DNA from: Choristoneura fumiferana
Taxonomy: Eukaryota > Arthropoda > Insecta > Lepidoptera > Tortricidae
Assembly (NCBI RefSeq): GCF_025370935.1
Contig: NC_133479.1
Span: 19,004,879 to 19,068,878 of the forward strand
Reading direction: 5' to 3'
Length of the DNA: 64,000 nt
Below are positions 20,861 to 30,928 of this stretch, in pieces. Numbering within the stretch: position 1 is the first letter of the stretch; each line of letters starts with the position of its first letter. Below the pieces are notes generated by a model. That model did no database searches and had not been told where the DNA came from. It saw nothing but the letters and a program-made list of their open reading frames with translations. A program made the position numbers and the translations under genes.

Positions 20861-21210
20861 GAGTTTAAGAGTTCAGCTGAGTTTCCGAGAAGTAAACTTA
20901 GATTTACATAAATGTGTTTTTTAAATGTATGTACCGTAAAAACCCATTTAGGTAAAATAATACAATATTTGCATGCCAATGTGTTTGGTTAGACGTTACA
21001 CACTAGCACTATTTATAAGAACCACTTTTAGCTATGTTTAGAACAAAATAAATTATTTCAGTACATTTCGTTTCATTTCACAGGTATCCGTCGTATCCCG
21101 TAAAAAAACCGAGAAAAAAATAGAATGTGTTATACCACAGATAACGCTGTATACCTACAATGACGATTTTAATTAATCTAATAACTAGATAATTACGATC
21201 ATTATTGCAT
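20861..21210. other. unassigned AT-rich sequence
   Basis: No gene or repeat recognised. Confidence 0.3.
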
Positions 21211-21468
21211 AACCACCATCTTGCTCGCTAATCCTGCCGTGAAGCAGCAGTGCTTGCACTGTCGTGTTCCGGCGTGGAGAGTAAGACAGCCGGTGAAATT
21301 ACTGGCACTTGTGGTATCCCATCTTAGACAACTTACTTGTGGTATTCCATCTTAGGTTGGCCACGCAACTGCAATACCCCTGGTGTTGCAGATGTTTATG
21401 TGCGGTGGTGATCTCTTACCATCAGGAGACCCACTTGCTCGTTTGCCATCCAGTCGAATAAAAAAAAA
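21211..21468 (+). mobile_element. L1 LINE 3' tail, longest copy
   Basis: From accaccatcttgctcgctaa through gaagcagcagtgcttgcact and the normal body to cgaataaaaaaaaa. A small duplication inside it repeats acttgtggtatcccatctta as acttgtggtattccatctta. Confidence 0.85.
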
Positions 21469-21496
21469 CGAACAAATCAAATATGAGGTCAGATCA

Positions 21497-21664
21497 AGTA
21501 AAACATAGCGAGGAAACCTGCACAAACCTACGAAGCGATTCAATGGTGTGTGTGAAGTTCCCGATTCACACTATATAGGCTCGCGTGGGGATTACAGCCC
21601 AAGCCCTCTCATTCTGAGTGGCCTGTGCCCAGCAGTGGGACGTATATAGGCTGCGATGATGAAG
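21497..21664 (+). mobile_element. SINE-A copy, 5' truncated
   Basis: Starts in the body (catagcgaggaaacctgcac) and runs to gtgggacgtatataggctgc and gatgatga. tRNA-like head missing. Confidence 0.85.
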
Positions 21665-21814
21665 GTCGGCTAATTACAATCCTGTCAGATATTGGGCGCA
21701 GTTGGTTAACGTGACAAACTAAGATGGTCAAACTTATAACACGTTTTTGCGCCGGGGGTTAATAATTAAAAATCCCGAAATACATATAAATGTATTTAAA
21801 TATAATTGTATATA

Positions 21815-22040
21815 AATACTAGCTCATGCCCGGGACTTCGTCCGCGTGGAACTAGGTTATCGCGCGCTGTTCCCTCGGGAACTGTGCATTTTTCCGGGAT
21901 AAAAAGTAGCCTATGTAACTCTCTGGCCCATAAACTATCTCTATGCTAAAAATCACGTCAATCCGTCGCTCAGTTTCGACGTGAAAGACGGACAAACATA
22001 CAAACACACACACTTTCACTTTTATAATATAATTAAGTAT
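21815..22040 (+). repeat. actagc-family repeat, longest copy
   Basis: tactagctcatgcccgggac, ttcgtccgcgtgga, aaaaagtagcctatgtaact, aatccgtcgctcagtttcga, ending with cacacactttcacttttata. It would read as a conserved interspersed repeat in many insect genomes. The minus frame across it (21852-22076) is a shadow. Confidence 0.65.
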
Positions 22041-22124
22041 AGATACAACGGTATCCAGACAAACTAACCCAGCCACCGTTTAAATTTTGGGGAACAATTT
22101 TAAAACTACATATTTTACACATAT

Positions 22125-22454
22125 AACGTATCAGATGCCGAAGCCGTGGTGGCCTAGTGGTTTGACCTATCGCCTCTCAAGCAGAGGGTCGTGGGTTCAA
22201 ACCCCGGCTCGCACCTCTGAGTTTTTCCAAATTCATGTGCGGAATTACATTTGAAATTTACCACGAGCTTTGCGGTGAAGGAAAACATCGTGAGGAAACC
22301 TGCACAATCCTGCGAAGCAATTCAATGGAGCGTGTGAAGTTCCCAATCCGCACTGGGCCCGCGTGGGAACTATAGCCCAAGCCCTCTTGTTCTGAGAGGA
22401 GGCCTGTGCCCAGCAGTGGGACGTATATAGGCTGGGATGATGAACGTATCAGAT
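22125..22454 (+). mobile_element. SINE-A, full length with perfect 12-bp target duplication
   Basis: aacgtatcagat flanks the insert at 22125-22136 and 22443-22454. The insert runs from gccgaagccgtggtggccta to ggctgggatgatg, so this copy defines the complete element at about 306 bp. Head has A-box-like tggcctagtggtttgacc and B-box gggttcaaacc, the internal RNA polymerase III promoter of a tRNA. Confidence 0.95.
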
Positions 22455-22904
22455 ATCATTGTATCATTCCATTTGCAGTCAACCATTAATGTTTACTCAC
22501 CAAAAATGCAGTCCAATTAACATATCCAAATCGATCCAAATAAACAGGATTTAAACAATAACTCTAAATTGAACTAATTCCTGCCCCAAACATTAACTTG
22601 GAAGGTTAGAGAGAGATCGGTTAGCGAGCGAGTGTGAATGAAGTTTTAGCCGCGTTTCGTTTTGCATCGGTTTTTCAGATGAGGTCATGTGAACTGTTTA
22701 TTTTGATAAACCGCTTTCGTGTTTAATCAAATCCATGTAAAAATTATAAAAATTTAAAGTTTATTCACTTAAATTATGTAATTGGGTCGATCGACGTTAC
22801 TTGTCACCGTTTGCTATAGTTACGATCTCCTGAATCAACCGTAGGTTTGTATATGATTAAATTTGTCAAACATGCATTTTTATTATAATTATAATTGGTC
22901 ATCT
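22455..22904. other. unassigned AT-rich sequence
   Basis: No gene or repeat recognised. Confidence 0.3.
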
Positions 22905-23054
22905 AATCATCATCTCAGCCGTAGGACGTCCACTGTTGGACATAGACCTCCAGTCGCTTCGGTTGGCAGCGGCCTGCATCCACCGTGAACCCGCGGCTTT
23001 AACCAGGTCATCCGTCCATCTCGTTGGTGGACGTCCTACGCTGCGCTCCGTTAG
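22905..23054 (-). mobile_element. RTE-type LINE (R2) 3' end
   Basis: Minus-strand translation RSVGRPPTRWTDDLVK then AAGSRWMQAAANRSDWRS, the R2 variant of the RTE C-terminus. A short deletion just after DWR shifts the frame, so the usual terminal YVQQWTSYG is read in another phase. Confidence 0.8.
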
Positions 23055-23164
23055 TTACATTATCAGAAAGTATTGGAGATGTATTTTTTCTTTTGTCAGT
23101 CAAACAAAAAATGACAAGGATGAAGCGCGTTAAAGTAGGGTGTGAAGCCCCGTGACGTCACTCA

Positions 23165-23344
23165 GTATAAAAAAAGCGGCCAAGTGCGAGTCGGACTCGC
23201 CCATGAAGGGTTCCGCAGCAGCAAGTAACATAATATAAAAGTTTCCTTTACTTTACGATGTATGACGTATTTAAAAAAAAACTACTTACTAGATCTCGTT
23301 CAAACCAATTTTCGGTGGAAGTTCGATCGATTCGACGACGACGC
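23165..23344 (+). repeat. fragment of a ggttccg-type interspersed repeat
   Basis: gcggccaagtgcgagtcgga then ctcgcccatgaagggttccg. Similar in plan to the E element (ggccaag ... gggttccg) but distinct; it ends where the SINE-A begins. Another fragment, reversed, is at 40388-40445. Confidence 0.5.
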
Positions 23345-23668
23345 TCGCGCGGGCCTAGTGTGGATTGGGAACTTCATAATACGTCATTGAACTGATTCGC
23401 AGATTTGTGCAGGTTCCCAGCAATGTTTTATGTAGGTAGGTAATTTCGCACATGAACTTCGAAAAACTCGGATGCGCGAGCCTGAGGGGTTACTACGAAA
23501 CTCGCAAATCGAAGTTCGTATCGCACCGTCCCTTTCACTCGCGTATTAAATGACATAAGCGTCAGCGGGACGGCAACATACGAAGTTCGAGTTTTGCACT
23601 TCGTGGTATAGGGCCTGTACCCACGACCCTCTGCTTGAGAGACCATAGGTCTACTAGGCCACCATGGC
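23345..23668 (-). mobile_element. SINE-A copy interrupted by a MITE
   Basis: Reversed SINE-A from cgggcctagtgtggattggg through gaaaaactcggatgcgcgag to the head ctactaggccaccatggc. It is split between cctgag (near 23485) and cccacgaccctctgcttgag by the MITE at 23486-23615, and its 3' end is missing. Confidence 0.8.
23486..23615. mobile_element. MITE nested in SINE-A
   Basis: Inverted ends ggttactacgaaactcgcaa plus atcgaagttcgtat against atacgaagttcgag plus ttttgcacttcgtggtatag; the inner pair is ccgtccc/gggacgg. A related end word (ggctactacgaaacttgg) occurs inside the large palindrome at 41441. Confidence 0.75.
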
Positions 23669-24063
23669 GTTTTTTTACTAAAGAACCCTAGACATCGAAA
23701 AAGAATCACTCTTTACTAAACCAATAATTACTGTCATTAAATAGTGCACTATACAAACTGATTATTAATCGTTTAAAATTTCCAAGAAATCGACATCGAA
23801 TTCATCGAAATGCACGTACAGGGAACCCGTCCCGCTATGGTATTTAATTTTAAGATGTTATTGATGTTTTTTGCAATTAAAATAAAACAATTGAATTAAA
23901 ACAACCGAAGAAAATAACAACTTTAGCTTAGCTTTACTAGGTAAACAACTTAGCTGTCTAAACATAGAATAAAAAAAAGACATCGCCCGCTATGTTTAGC
24001 AACGAACACAAACACATACTCATGAACTGATTGATCGTAAACTGATGTATCGCTTGTTGAGTA
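23669..24063. other. unassigned AT-rich sequence
   Basis: No gene or repeat recognised. Confidence 0.3.
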
Positions 24064-24577
24064 TACAGTGTGTATTTTTGATACTACCTCAAACTTACTT
24101 ACCCGGTGAAATTACTGGCACTTGAGGTATTCCATCTTAGGCCTCTAGGTTGGCAACGCATCTGCAATACCCCTGGTGTTACAGATGTTTATGGGCGGTG
24201 GTGATCTCTTACCATCAGGAGACCGACTTGCTCGTTTGCCATCCAGTCGAATAAAAAAAAACTTGAAGGGTAATTAGTAAAGGCCCTGATAATCACATTT
24301 TATTATGTTTTAGTAAAAAAAAATGACTTATTATTTTCTCTACAAAACTAATTAGCACGCAATGTATCAATACGTGATACTGCTTTGTTTTTATTCAAAA
24401 CGTCGCACTTGTTGACGTGACAGCTGTCACAGAACATTGCTGCTCGAAAATATTTCAAAAATTAATTACGGTCTGGTAGTTAATTTTAAATTAACAATTT
24501 GTTTTGATATCGGTTCACAGCACTTAAAACTTCGTCTGGTTACAGTTTGAGGTAGTATCAAAAATACACGCTGTATA
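24064..24577. mobile_element. MITE with TA-type ends, split by an L1 tail
   Basis: tacagtgtgtatttttgata plus ctacctcaaact at the left; agtttgaggtag plus tatcaaaaatacacgctgta at the right. TA lies outside each end, as for Tc1/mariner-type targets. The L1 tail (24102-24261) sits just inside the left terminal repeat. Confidence 0.8.
24102..24261 (+). mobile_element. L1 LINE 3' tail nested in a MITE
   Basis: ccggtgaaattactggcact to cgaataaaaaaaaac, with all the usual landmarks. Younger than the MITE that contains it. Confidence 0.85.
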
Positions 24578-24837
24578 TTAAGATATTTTTTTTTGATTTT
24601 TTGAAGGTTCGCATTTGTAATATAACAAGCCTTCCATCTTGGCATCGCACGTATAACTATTAAATCTAGTAGTTGAACTAAAACTGCAATGGGATTCTAC
24701 AAAAGGTCCTGTAGGAATTCCCTAAAATACCTAGTGTAATTCATTATCTTTGCATAAAAACTCGCGTCAAATTATTGATCTCTAATCCTACCTATTTATG
24801 TTTTGGGATTTTATCCCGATCTTGTAAGATAAGAATC

Positions 24838-25000
24838 TTCACGTCAGCCGAAAGGCGTCCACTGCTGGACAATCTGGACATAGGCCTCCCCCAAGGCTCT
24901 CCACTCAGAGTGGTCTTGTGCTTTTCGCATCCACCGCGGTCCCGCGATCTTAACCAGGTCGTCGCTCCATCTTGCTGGATTCCTACCGACAGCCAGCAGC
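24838..25000 (-). mobile_element. RTE-type LINE (R1) 3' end
   Basis: Reversed gtcagccgaaaggcgtccac, cccaaggctctccactcaga, ccgcgatcttaaccaggtcg. It has a small internal duplication (ggacaatctggacatagg) relative to the 12409 copy and ends soon after ctaccgacag. Confidence 0.85.
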
Positions 25001-25019
25001 AACGGTCTTGTAAGAATAT

Positions 25020-25275
25020 CGAGTATAAAAGTAGCCTGTGTGTTATTTCAGATATCCGTATACCTACATACTTAAAACTTTCTCCGAATCCGTCCAACCG
25101 TGAAAGAGACACATACCTATAGACTTATATAGCTTTTTCCCACAATTTTGTCTGCTAAAAATTCCTCTGTCCTTTCCAGATATCCCGCAGGCCCTATGCA
25201 AATTTCTTAAAAACTTCGAAACCTTCGGTTTGCGACTTTGATTCGCACTTGGCCGAGTTTTTTTTATGTGGCGTT
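25020..25275. repeat. actagc-family end and ggttccg-type end
   Basis: 25024-25110 carries agtagcctgtgtgttatttc ... tccgaatccgtccaaccgtg, the middle of the actagc family. 25230-25265 carries gattcgcacttggccgagtt, the reversed end of the 23165-type repeat. Confidence 0.5.
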
Positions 25276-25291
25276 AGAACTGACAAGTTTG

Positions 25292-25430
25292 GGTGTATGT
25301 ATGTATGTATGTATGTAAATACTTTATTGTACATAAAACACAAAAATAATACAAAAAGAAAACAACAAAACAAAAGAGTACAAAGGCGAACTTATCCCTA
25401 AAAGGGATCTTTTCAAGCTAACCTAAACAG
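25292..25430 (-). mobile_element. L2 LINE 3' tail with (GTAT)n end
   Basis: (gtat)n at 25292-25318, then actttattgtacataaaaca, aaaggcgaacttatccctaa and agggatcttttcaagctaac. Same order as at 14755. Confidence 0.75.
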
Positions 25431-25884
25431 GATAGAGTAATATTGTTTGTCAAAATTCAGTTCCGCTTTTGCTTCCGGCTTTGTTTTTTAATTAAATTGT
25501 TCATTATTTACACCTTCGTCTGATTATACTCGTAGCTATGAATGGGTTTTTCCTAACTACGCAGCCCAATTTACGCTATTCTAGTACGTATTTTTGCCAC
25601 TATAATTACATTTAATGAATAGTTCAGAACTTCACACCTACGAGTAATTCATTAAGTCGTTCGATGCAACGATGCATCATTGTGCGTTTAGTTAGTTGCA
25701 TCACATAATCGTGCGACAGGCAGATAACAAAAAAATCAAACTCACAACATTTATTGACATAAAAAAACACTACATCACAACAAAAACACGGTAAAAACAT
25801 AAATACATGAAGAGAGAAAAATTTGAGACGTTGCGCTGTGTTTGTCTACTTCAGGACGAGGTGATATGACATTATTTTACGACC
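25431..25884. other. unassigned AT-rich sequence
   Basis: No gene or repeat recognised. Confidence 0.3.
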
Positions 25885-26070
25885 AGATAGCCAAGTGACC
25901 TTGCTGTGGAACTTTAGGTCCCAGATTCAATATCCAGTCGGGGCATACATATTTGTATCTATTAAAAGAATTTTAGAGGTGTATTTGTCTATTACTTATG
26001 AACTGGTATCTATGTCTATCCGTTGCCTAGTACCCCAGAACAAGCTCTTAGTGTCTAGGTCAATAAATGT
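25885..26070 (+). mobile_element. SINE-B copy, old and diverged
   Basis: gaccagatagccaagtgacc (head), ccagtcggggcatacatatt, tatccgttgcctagtacccc and gtctaggtcaataaatgt. Many substitutions against the 32523 copy. Confidence 0.65.
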
Positions 26071-26154
26071 TGACTGTCTCATAGTCTATATTCCATATCT
26101 AATACCAAACGAGCAATTCTTTTATGTAATGTATGTTTAGTATTGTTTTGCAGT

Positions 26155-26275
26155 GGTAGACTTGTGCAAGGTCAATGCTACACCATGCTCGCTAATTGCT
26201 TGCCCATAAGTTACTGGCACTATCCAATAGGCCTTTAAACTGAGCTCTTAATTGCTCGTTTGCCATAGTCAATAT
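26155..26275 (+). mobile_element. L1 LINE 3' tail, strongly diverged
   Basis: cttgtgcaaggtcaatgcta, catgctcgctaattgcttgc, agttactggcactatccaat, ttgctcgtttgccatagtc. The order of words matches L1 despite deletions. Confidence 0.55.
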
Positions 26276-26284
26276 AATATTATT

Positions 26285-26455
26285 ATATATAATCAGATTC
26301 TTCGAAACGGCTCCAATGATTTCGATGAAATTTCGTATGTAGGGGTTTTCGAGGATGAAAAATCGATCTAGCTTGGTCTTATCTCTCGGAAAACGCTTGG
26401 TACCGAGTTTGAGCCCGAGTGGAGCTCGGTCGCCTAGGTACTATTTATTTATGTT
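26285..26455. repeat. probable interspersed repeat
   Basis: cttcgaaacggctccaatga, tgaaatttcgtatgtagggg, aaaaatcgatctagcttggt, atctctcggaaaacgc. It looks like a dispersed repeat, but no second copy is in this window. Confidence 0.35.
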
Positions 26456-27169
26456 AGCAAGGTAATCTATTAAAAGACGGGCGGCAGACATTTTTTGAGC
26501 TTCATTCTTTATACTTACAGTGTACAGTCTCTTTGACTATTTTATCTACCCAAAAATCAAAGTCGAAGTCAAAAATCTAACCGAAATATAGACGTTACAA
26601 TAATCTAAAGATAAATAAAGCTATTTATCAGGGCGGGCGGATAAAGGCGGCGCACGAGTTGATAAATCGAGGACATTTATTCAGAGGCGATTGTATCAAA
26701 ATATTTAGTTTGTCCGGGATAAGTGTCAGGCTCTTAATGGCCGATTAGACGCCCTGGGAGACTGCGATTGTCCGGGGCAGTCGGGCGGGTAAAAAAACGA
26801 CGAACTACGCAAGGATGTTCGGAAGATACAAGCCTGGAACAGACAAACAGCAGAACACACCAGGAGCCACAGTAAATGGATTTTGTTGGTGCTTTTAGAC
26901 AAGGAACCCTGAAAAGGTGACAAATTAAAAATGCCATATTTAGAAATAATCCTTTATTTATTACAAAGTAGAAGAGATTAAGATAAGTCGACAATAAACT
27001 TTTATGAAACCGTCAAAAGGTTTTCATAAAAAAACTTATTGACATTTTAAATGCTGTTAAAAAAGGGTGTCAATTTATTTTAATCCATTTCTTTGGTCAT
27101 TTTTTTATTTGTTTTTGTCAGTTCAAATATTGAAATGAATCAGCCTCGAAAACAAGCATTTTTCACCTT
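26456..27169. other. unassigned sequence
   Basis: Two overlapping minus frames at 26726-26994 (65 and 86 codons) in a moderately GC-rich patch have no recognisable domain. No repeat recognised. Confidence 0.25.
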
Positions 27170-27440
27170 ATACACACACACACAAACATCACTTCTGTAT
27201 TCCCAAATGGGGTAGGCAGAGCACACAAAACGTTACCGCTTCGGAGCCACTTTTAGCAATTTTAGGTTTAAGTTTGCCGGTACAATAGTGTCAGGTTGTT
27301 AGCCTGTTACCTACGGTATACCTTAAAACCTATATCCTCAGTCGCCTCTACGGAAGAAATAGAGAGGTGTACACGGGTCACCTTATGCCCGGTACATAAC
27401 TTTCTTACATAACTAGCACTGGAAAGGTCCAAATATCTCC
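27170..27440. repeat. probable interspersed repeat after (AC)n
   Basis: (ac)n, then acttctgtattcccaaatgg, ggtaggcagagcacacaaaa and agaggtgtacacgggtcacc. Tentative; single copy here. Confidence 0.3.
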
Positions 27441-27504
27441 TATTTTAAACAGAAATTAATTATGTAATTGCTCACTCTTACCGTAATGTAAGTATCGGAA
27501 AATT

Positions 27505-27615
27505 AGGTACGATGGCGAGCGAAGCGAGGAGGAGTGTCAGGTACAATTGCGACCACAAAACGCGCCAGCCGAGGGAGCGAAGCGAGCGCGCCGCGGTAGC
27601 GGCCGGCGAAGCGTC
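27505..27615. repeat. GC-rich patch of gcgaagcgag words
   Basis: gcgagcgaagcgagga, agggagcgaagcgagcgcgc, cggccggcgaagcgtcagga within AT-rich surroundings. A similar patch (cacgagcgaagcgtagg) lies inside the MITE at 31265. Confidence 0.45.
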
Positions 27616-28682
27616 AGGACCCTATTTATTTAGAAAATAATATGGCATATCCCCCATGAATATATTTAGGAAATAATACGGGGAACAAGGGCATTTTTCC
27701 TCTGATTGATGATTGTTACGGAATCTAATTTTGGAGCGTGAATTGTGTAGTGTGGATTATAATATAAAATTTAAGATCATTGATTGGCCGAGAGGGCAGA
27801 AATTAACTATCAATCAATATCAACTATCAGCACGGGCATCTTGGTTCCTAATTAAACAAATTTTGATGTCAGTTTGAGTGCAGCCTACGCGCTGAGAGGT
27901 CGTAGTGTGTTTTCTGCTTTTCCTTGTTTTGTATGTGGTCTCATACAAGATGAATGACATAGTGGTAACGACATATCCATTCGTACTGAGCAGCTAGTAA
28001 AATTAAGTAAAATAAATTATTTGTATTTTATTTTTTTTATTCTTACCATAACCAGAGAAAATCAGAAGTAGAATATTTTATGTGCCTAGATAGATATAGG
28101 TTAATAAGAATTTTGTAAATTAACAGTTTCATTATGTTTATTAAATTCGACATTGCATTTTATGCTTGCTACATCAAAGGTTCATAATAACCATGTGGCA
28201 TGCCAAAAATATCAGGTGAAATTTCTTAATGTAATTTCGTAGCACTTAAAATATACTTAATATTTTTTATATATTTAACAATTTTTTTTCTTTAATATTC
28301 CAAAAAAACGCGTTAATTGAACCATTAAACAAATAAAGAGTGACAACGGCACAATTTTATTATGCCTATACGAATAAAAGTTTTTTCAGACATCCAATAT
28401 ATTACTAAAAGCTACAACATTTTGGATCTTTTCTTAGATTTCTCCGCAATATCCTTTTCAAACGTCATCCACTGTCAGCAGTTTAATAGCGTTTTAAAAA
28501 CCGCCCGTCCACTTCGCCGAGCGGCTGAACATTCCTATGATATTGAATAACCTAACGGCCACTATTATGCGCCAGAGATTTGCGCGGCCCTTCATAAATA
28601 TCATAATAACTCTATCGGCGAACCGGGAATCAACCAGGAAGGTCGGAGGTTGGGCTAATCTATTACCTGTGTTTGTCGACAG
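27616..28682. other. unassigned sequence
   Basis: AT-rich to about 28340. From 28360 to 28680 composition changes and may hold more of the LINE that ends at 28935, but I cannot assign a frame. Confidence 0.3.
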
Positions 28683-28935
28683 TTGAAAGAAAAAAACCAG
28701 GTGTTCTTAACTCATTATAAACGCGGCCCGCTAGTTATTTCACCGATAAAAATATATATTAGGTACTTAATTTTCGTGAAGCGTAAGGAGTGGAATGCTC
28801 TGCCGGCTTCTGTGTTCTCTGATCGCTACAATGTGGTCGTTTTCAAATCTAGGTTGAATGGGCATTTATTCACAAGCGTGCTCCATTTTAATCCACATCT
28901 TCGCTACCATCAGACGTGATTGTGCTCCAACGTAA
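28683..28935 (+). pseudogene. CR1/Jockey-type LINE, ORF2 C-terminus
   Basis: Frame ends RKEWNALPASVFSDRYNV then VVFKSRLNGHLF and a stop. The word WN-x-LP-x-x-V-F-x-x-x-Y-x-x-x-x-FK-x-R is the classic C-terminus of insect CR1/Jockey-like reverse transcriptases. The upstream part of the frame (from 28683) is AT-driven and not LINE-like, so the real remnant begins near 28770. Confidence 0.65.
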
Positions 28936-29188
28936 ATCTATACCGCATAAAAAAACAATATTTGCAAACATCACAAATCAAAAGTTTCCATCTTTTCGAA
29001 AAATCTTTTTGATATGTGATCAGATTACCTATCAAAACCTCACTTATTATTGTGGTGGAGCAGTTTAGTTGTATTTTTCTGGATAAAAATAATAATTTTA
29101 AACAATTATTAACACTATGAAACAGAAAACAACACGCTACACTAGCAGCAAAATTTTTGGGGATTCTATTTCTATTTCTATATCACAC

Positions 29189-29440
29189 TAACCTAACCTA
29201 ATGTACCTAACGTGATCTAACCTAACTCAATATTTTGTTGTTAATTTATAACAAATAATCAGTAGTCCAAACAATAATATGCATAATGTGTATTAGTCTA
29301 ATACAAATTAGTCCAACTGAAATTATTCTAACAGCTTAATATACCAAAAAGTAGTAGGCCAAAGTGTTACTATGTGACAGTACTATTATGCCAAATCAAT
29401 AATAGTCTAAAAAAATTATGCGATTGAAGGGGATCCCAAG
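29189..29440. repeat. cctaa-like words followed by a degenerate tagtc(c/t)aa array
   Basis: 29189-29230 contains ctaacctaacctaat, tacctaacg and tctaacctaact. After it, tagtccaaac, tagtctaatac, tagtccaactg, taggccaaag and tagtctaaaa recur at uneven spacing to about 29415. Confidence 0.4.
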
Positions 29441-30163
29441 AATTACCAGGGTCCTTGCAGTAGGCTTCGCCTGTAACGCGGGGATCCAGTTAAAATTATA
29501 TAATTAATTTTGGTTATAACAGGCTTATTAGGATACAAATCCTGAGTTCAGCTGCAAAACTTACTTAAAATAAAGGAATCACAATAAGGTACAATAAGTG
29601 ATTAAGAGATCGTATCTAAAATTGCATTGTATTTTGACTTTACTCAAAACGGTTTAGAACTGCACCTTGGTACCAGAACACCCAGGATAACGTCGTATAA
29701 TTAACAAAACAGCAGTCATAATCCTCCCTTGTCCACCTTTTGGATCAACACGCTGTGTCCCTTTTGTTTACTTTAACCCGAATAGGGACAATCGAAGATA
29801 CTGTTAAGTTTGATTTACGATCGGCTCGGTGTTGAAATCGGTGGTTTGCTTTTGTTTGCATAGTGGCATAATTTTGAAATGACTTTTTTATGGCGACCAA
29901 AATCTTTTTGTTATTGGAAATAACATTGATTAAGAATCTGGTCATAGAAGTCAACATTCCTGAGCCTTTTATTAGTAGAGCGTTATGAGACTAGGAACTA
30001 AATATCAGTATCGTTATACTATGTACGGTAAATTCATAAATAGATAAAGGTTCCCTACCAAGACGAAATATCCACTTTATACCACTAGGTAACCATAAGG
30101 TCGATGTATACATATATGTTTTTGACGCTGTGGCTGTATACTTGTACCTGTTGTACTTCATTA
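29441..30163. other. unassigned sequence
   Basis: A 70-codon minus frame (29745-29957) and a 71-codon one (29991-30206) lack coding features. No repeat recognised. Confidence 0.3.
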
Positions 30164-30308
30164 TCATATCCAGCATATAGATACGTCCCGCTGTTGGCCT
30201 GGCCACAGACTTCCTCTAAGAATGAGAAAGCTTTGGACTGTGCAGAATGCGAACTTTACTTACACACACACTATTGAACTGTTCCTTAACTATAAAGCTC
30301 GTGGATGA
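30164..30308 (-). mobile_element. SINE-A 3' part, diverged
   Basis: Reversed ccagcatatagatacgtccc, cacagacttcctctaagaat, cacacactattgaactgttc and ataaagctcgtgga. Head missing. Confidence 0.7.
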
Positions 30309-30309
30309 T

Positions 30310-30396
30310 TGTTACCATGCTCAATAATGTTACCATGCTCAATATGTTACCATGCTCAAAATGTTACCATCCTAAAAATGTTGCCATTGTTCAAAA
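30310..30396. repeat. five-unit minisatellite, 17-18 bp
   Basis: Units tgttaccatgctcaataa, tgttaccatgctcaata, tgttaccatgctcaaaa, tgttaccatcctaaaaa, tgttgccattgttcaaaa. Divergence rises from left to right. It starts next to the SINE-A body, whose gattgttacc may have been the seed. Confidence 0.85.
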
Positions 30397-30539
30397 CGTA
30401 CCGTATCAAAGACGTGACTTTACTTTGAGTCAAAAACTCTGATGAAACCCAGAACTAGCAGTCAATCTAACCTAATAAAATAACATGCTAAGTAAAACAT
30501 TCCAAAAGAATTTGAAGATACCCTGTATAATCCTACATC

Positions 30540-30775
30540 ATAGACCTGTATACGACGTAGGCCTCCCCCATAGACCTCCAGTTGCTTCGGTTGGCAGCGG
30601 CTTGCATCCACCGTGAACCCGCGACATTAACCAGGTCATTTGACCATCTCGTTGGTGGACGTTCTACGCTGCGCTTGCCGATCCGTGGTTTCCATTCAAG
30701 AACTTTTCGGCCCCAACGGCCATCCTGTTCTCCGTGCTGTATGCCCTGCCCATTTCGACATCAATGAGTTAATTC
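30540..30775 (-). mobile_element. RTE-type LINE (R2) C-terminal region
   Basis: Minus-strand GRWGRKVLEWKPRIGKRSV, RPPTRWSNDLVNVAGSRWMQ, AAANRSNWRSMGEAY. Frame nearly continuous; truncated at both ends. Confidence 0.8.
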
Positions 30776-30805
30776 GCTTGCTAATCGATAATACGGTAAA
30801 CTATA

Positions 30806-30917
30806 TGTTTTCTTTTTTTTTTAATCGACTGGATGGGAAACGAACAAGTGGGTCTCCTGATGTTAAGAGATCACCACCGCCCATAAACATCTGCAACACC
30901 AGGGGTATTGCAGATAT
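30806..30917 (-). mobile_element. L1 LINE 3' tail
   Basis: Reversed poly(A) ttttttttttaatcgactgg, ggtctcctgatgttaagaga, caccgcccataaacatctgc, aacaccaggggtattgcaga. It abuts the MITE at 30929. Confidence 0.8.
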
Positions 30918-30928
30918 GTAAGTATATT

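Noticed and set aside
21852..22076. 74-codon minus frame
   Set aside because: It lies entirely within an actagc-family repeat.
26726..26994. Overlapping minus frames of 65 and 86 codons
   Set aside because: Two frames open over the same stretch, no start context or splice signals, and no recognisable motif.
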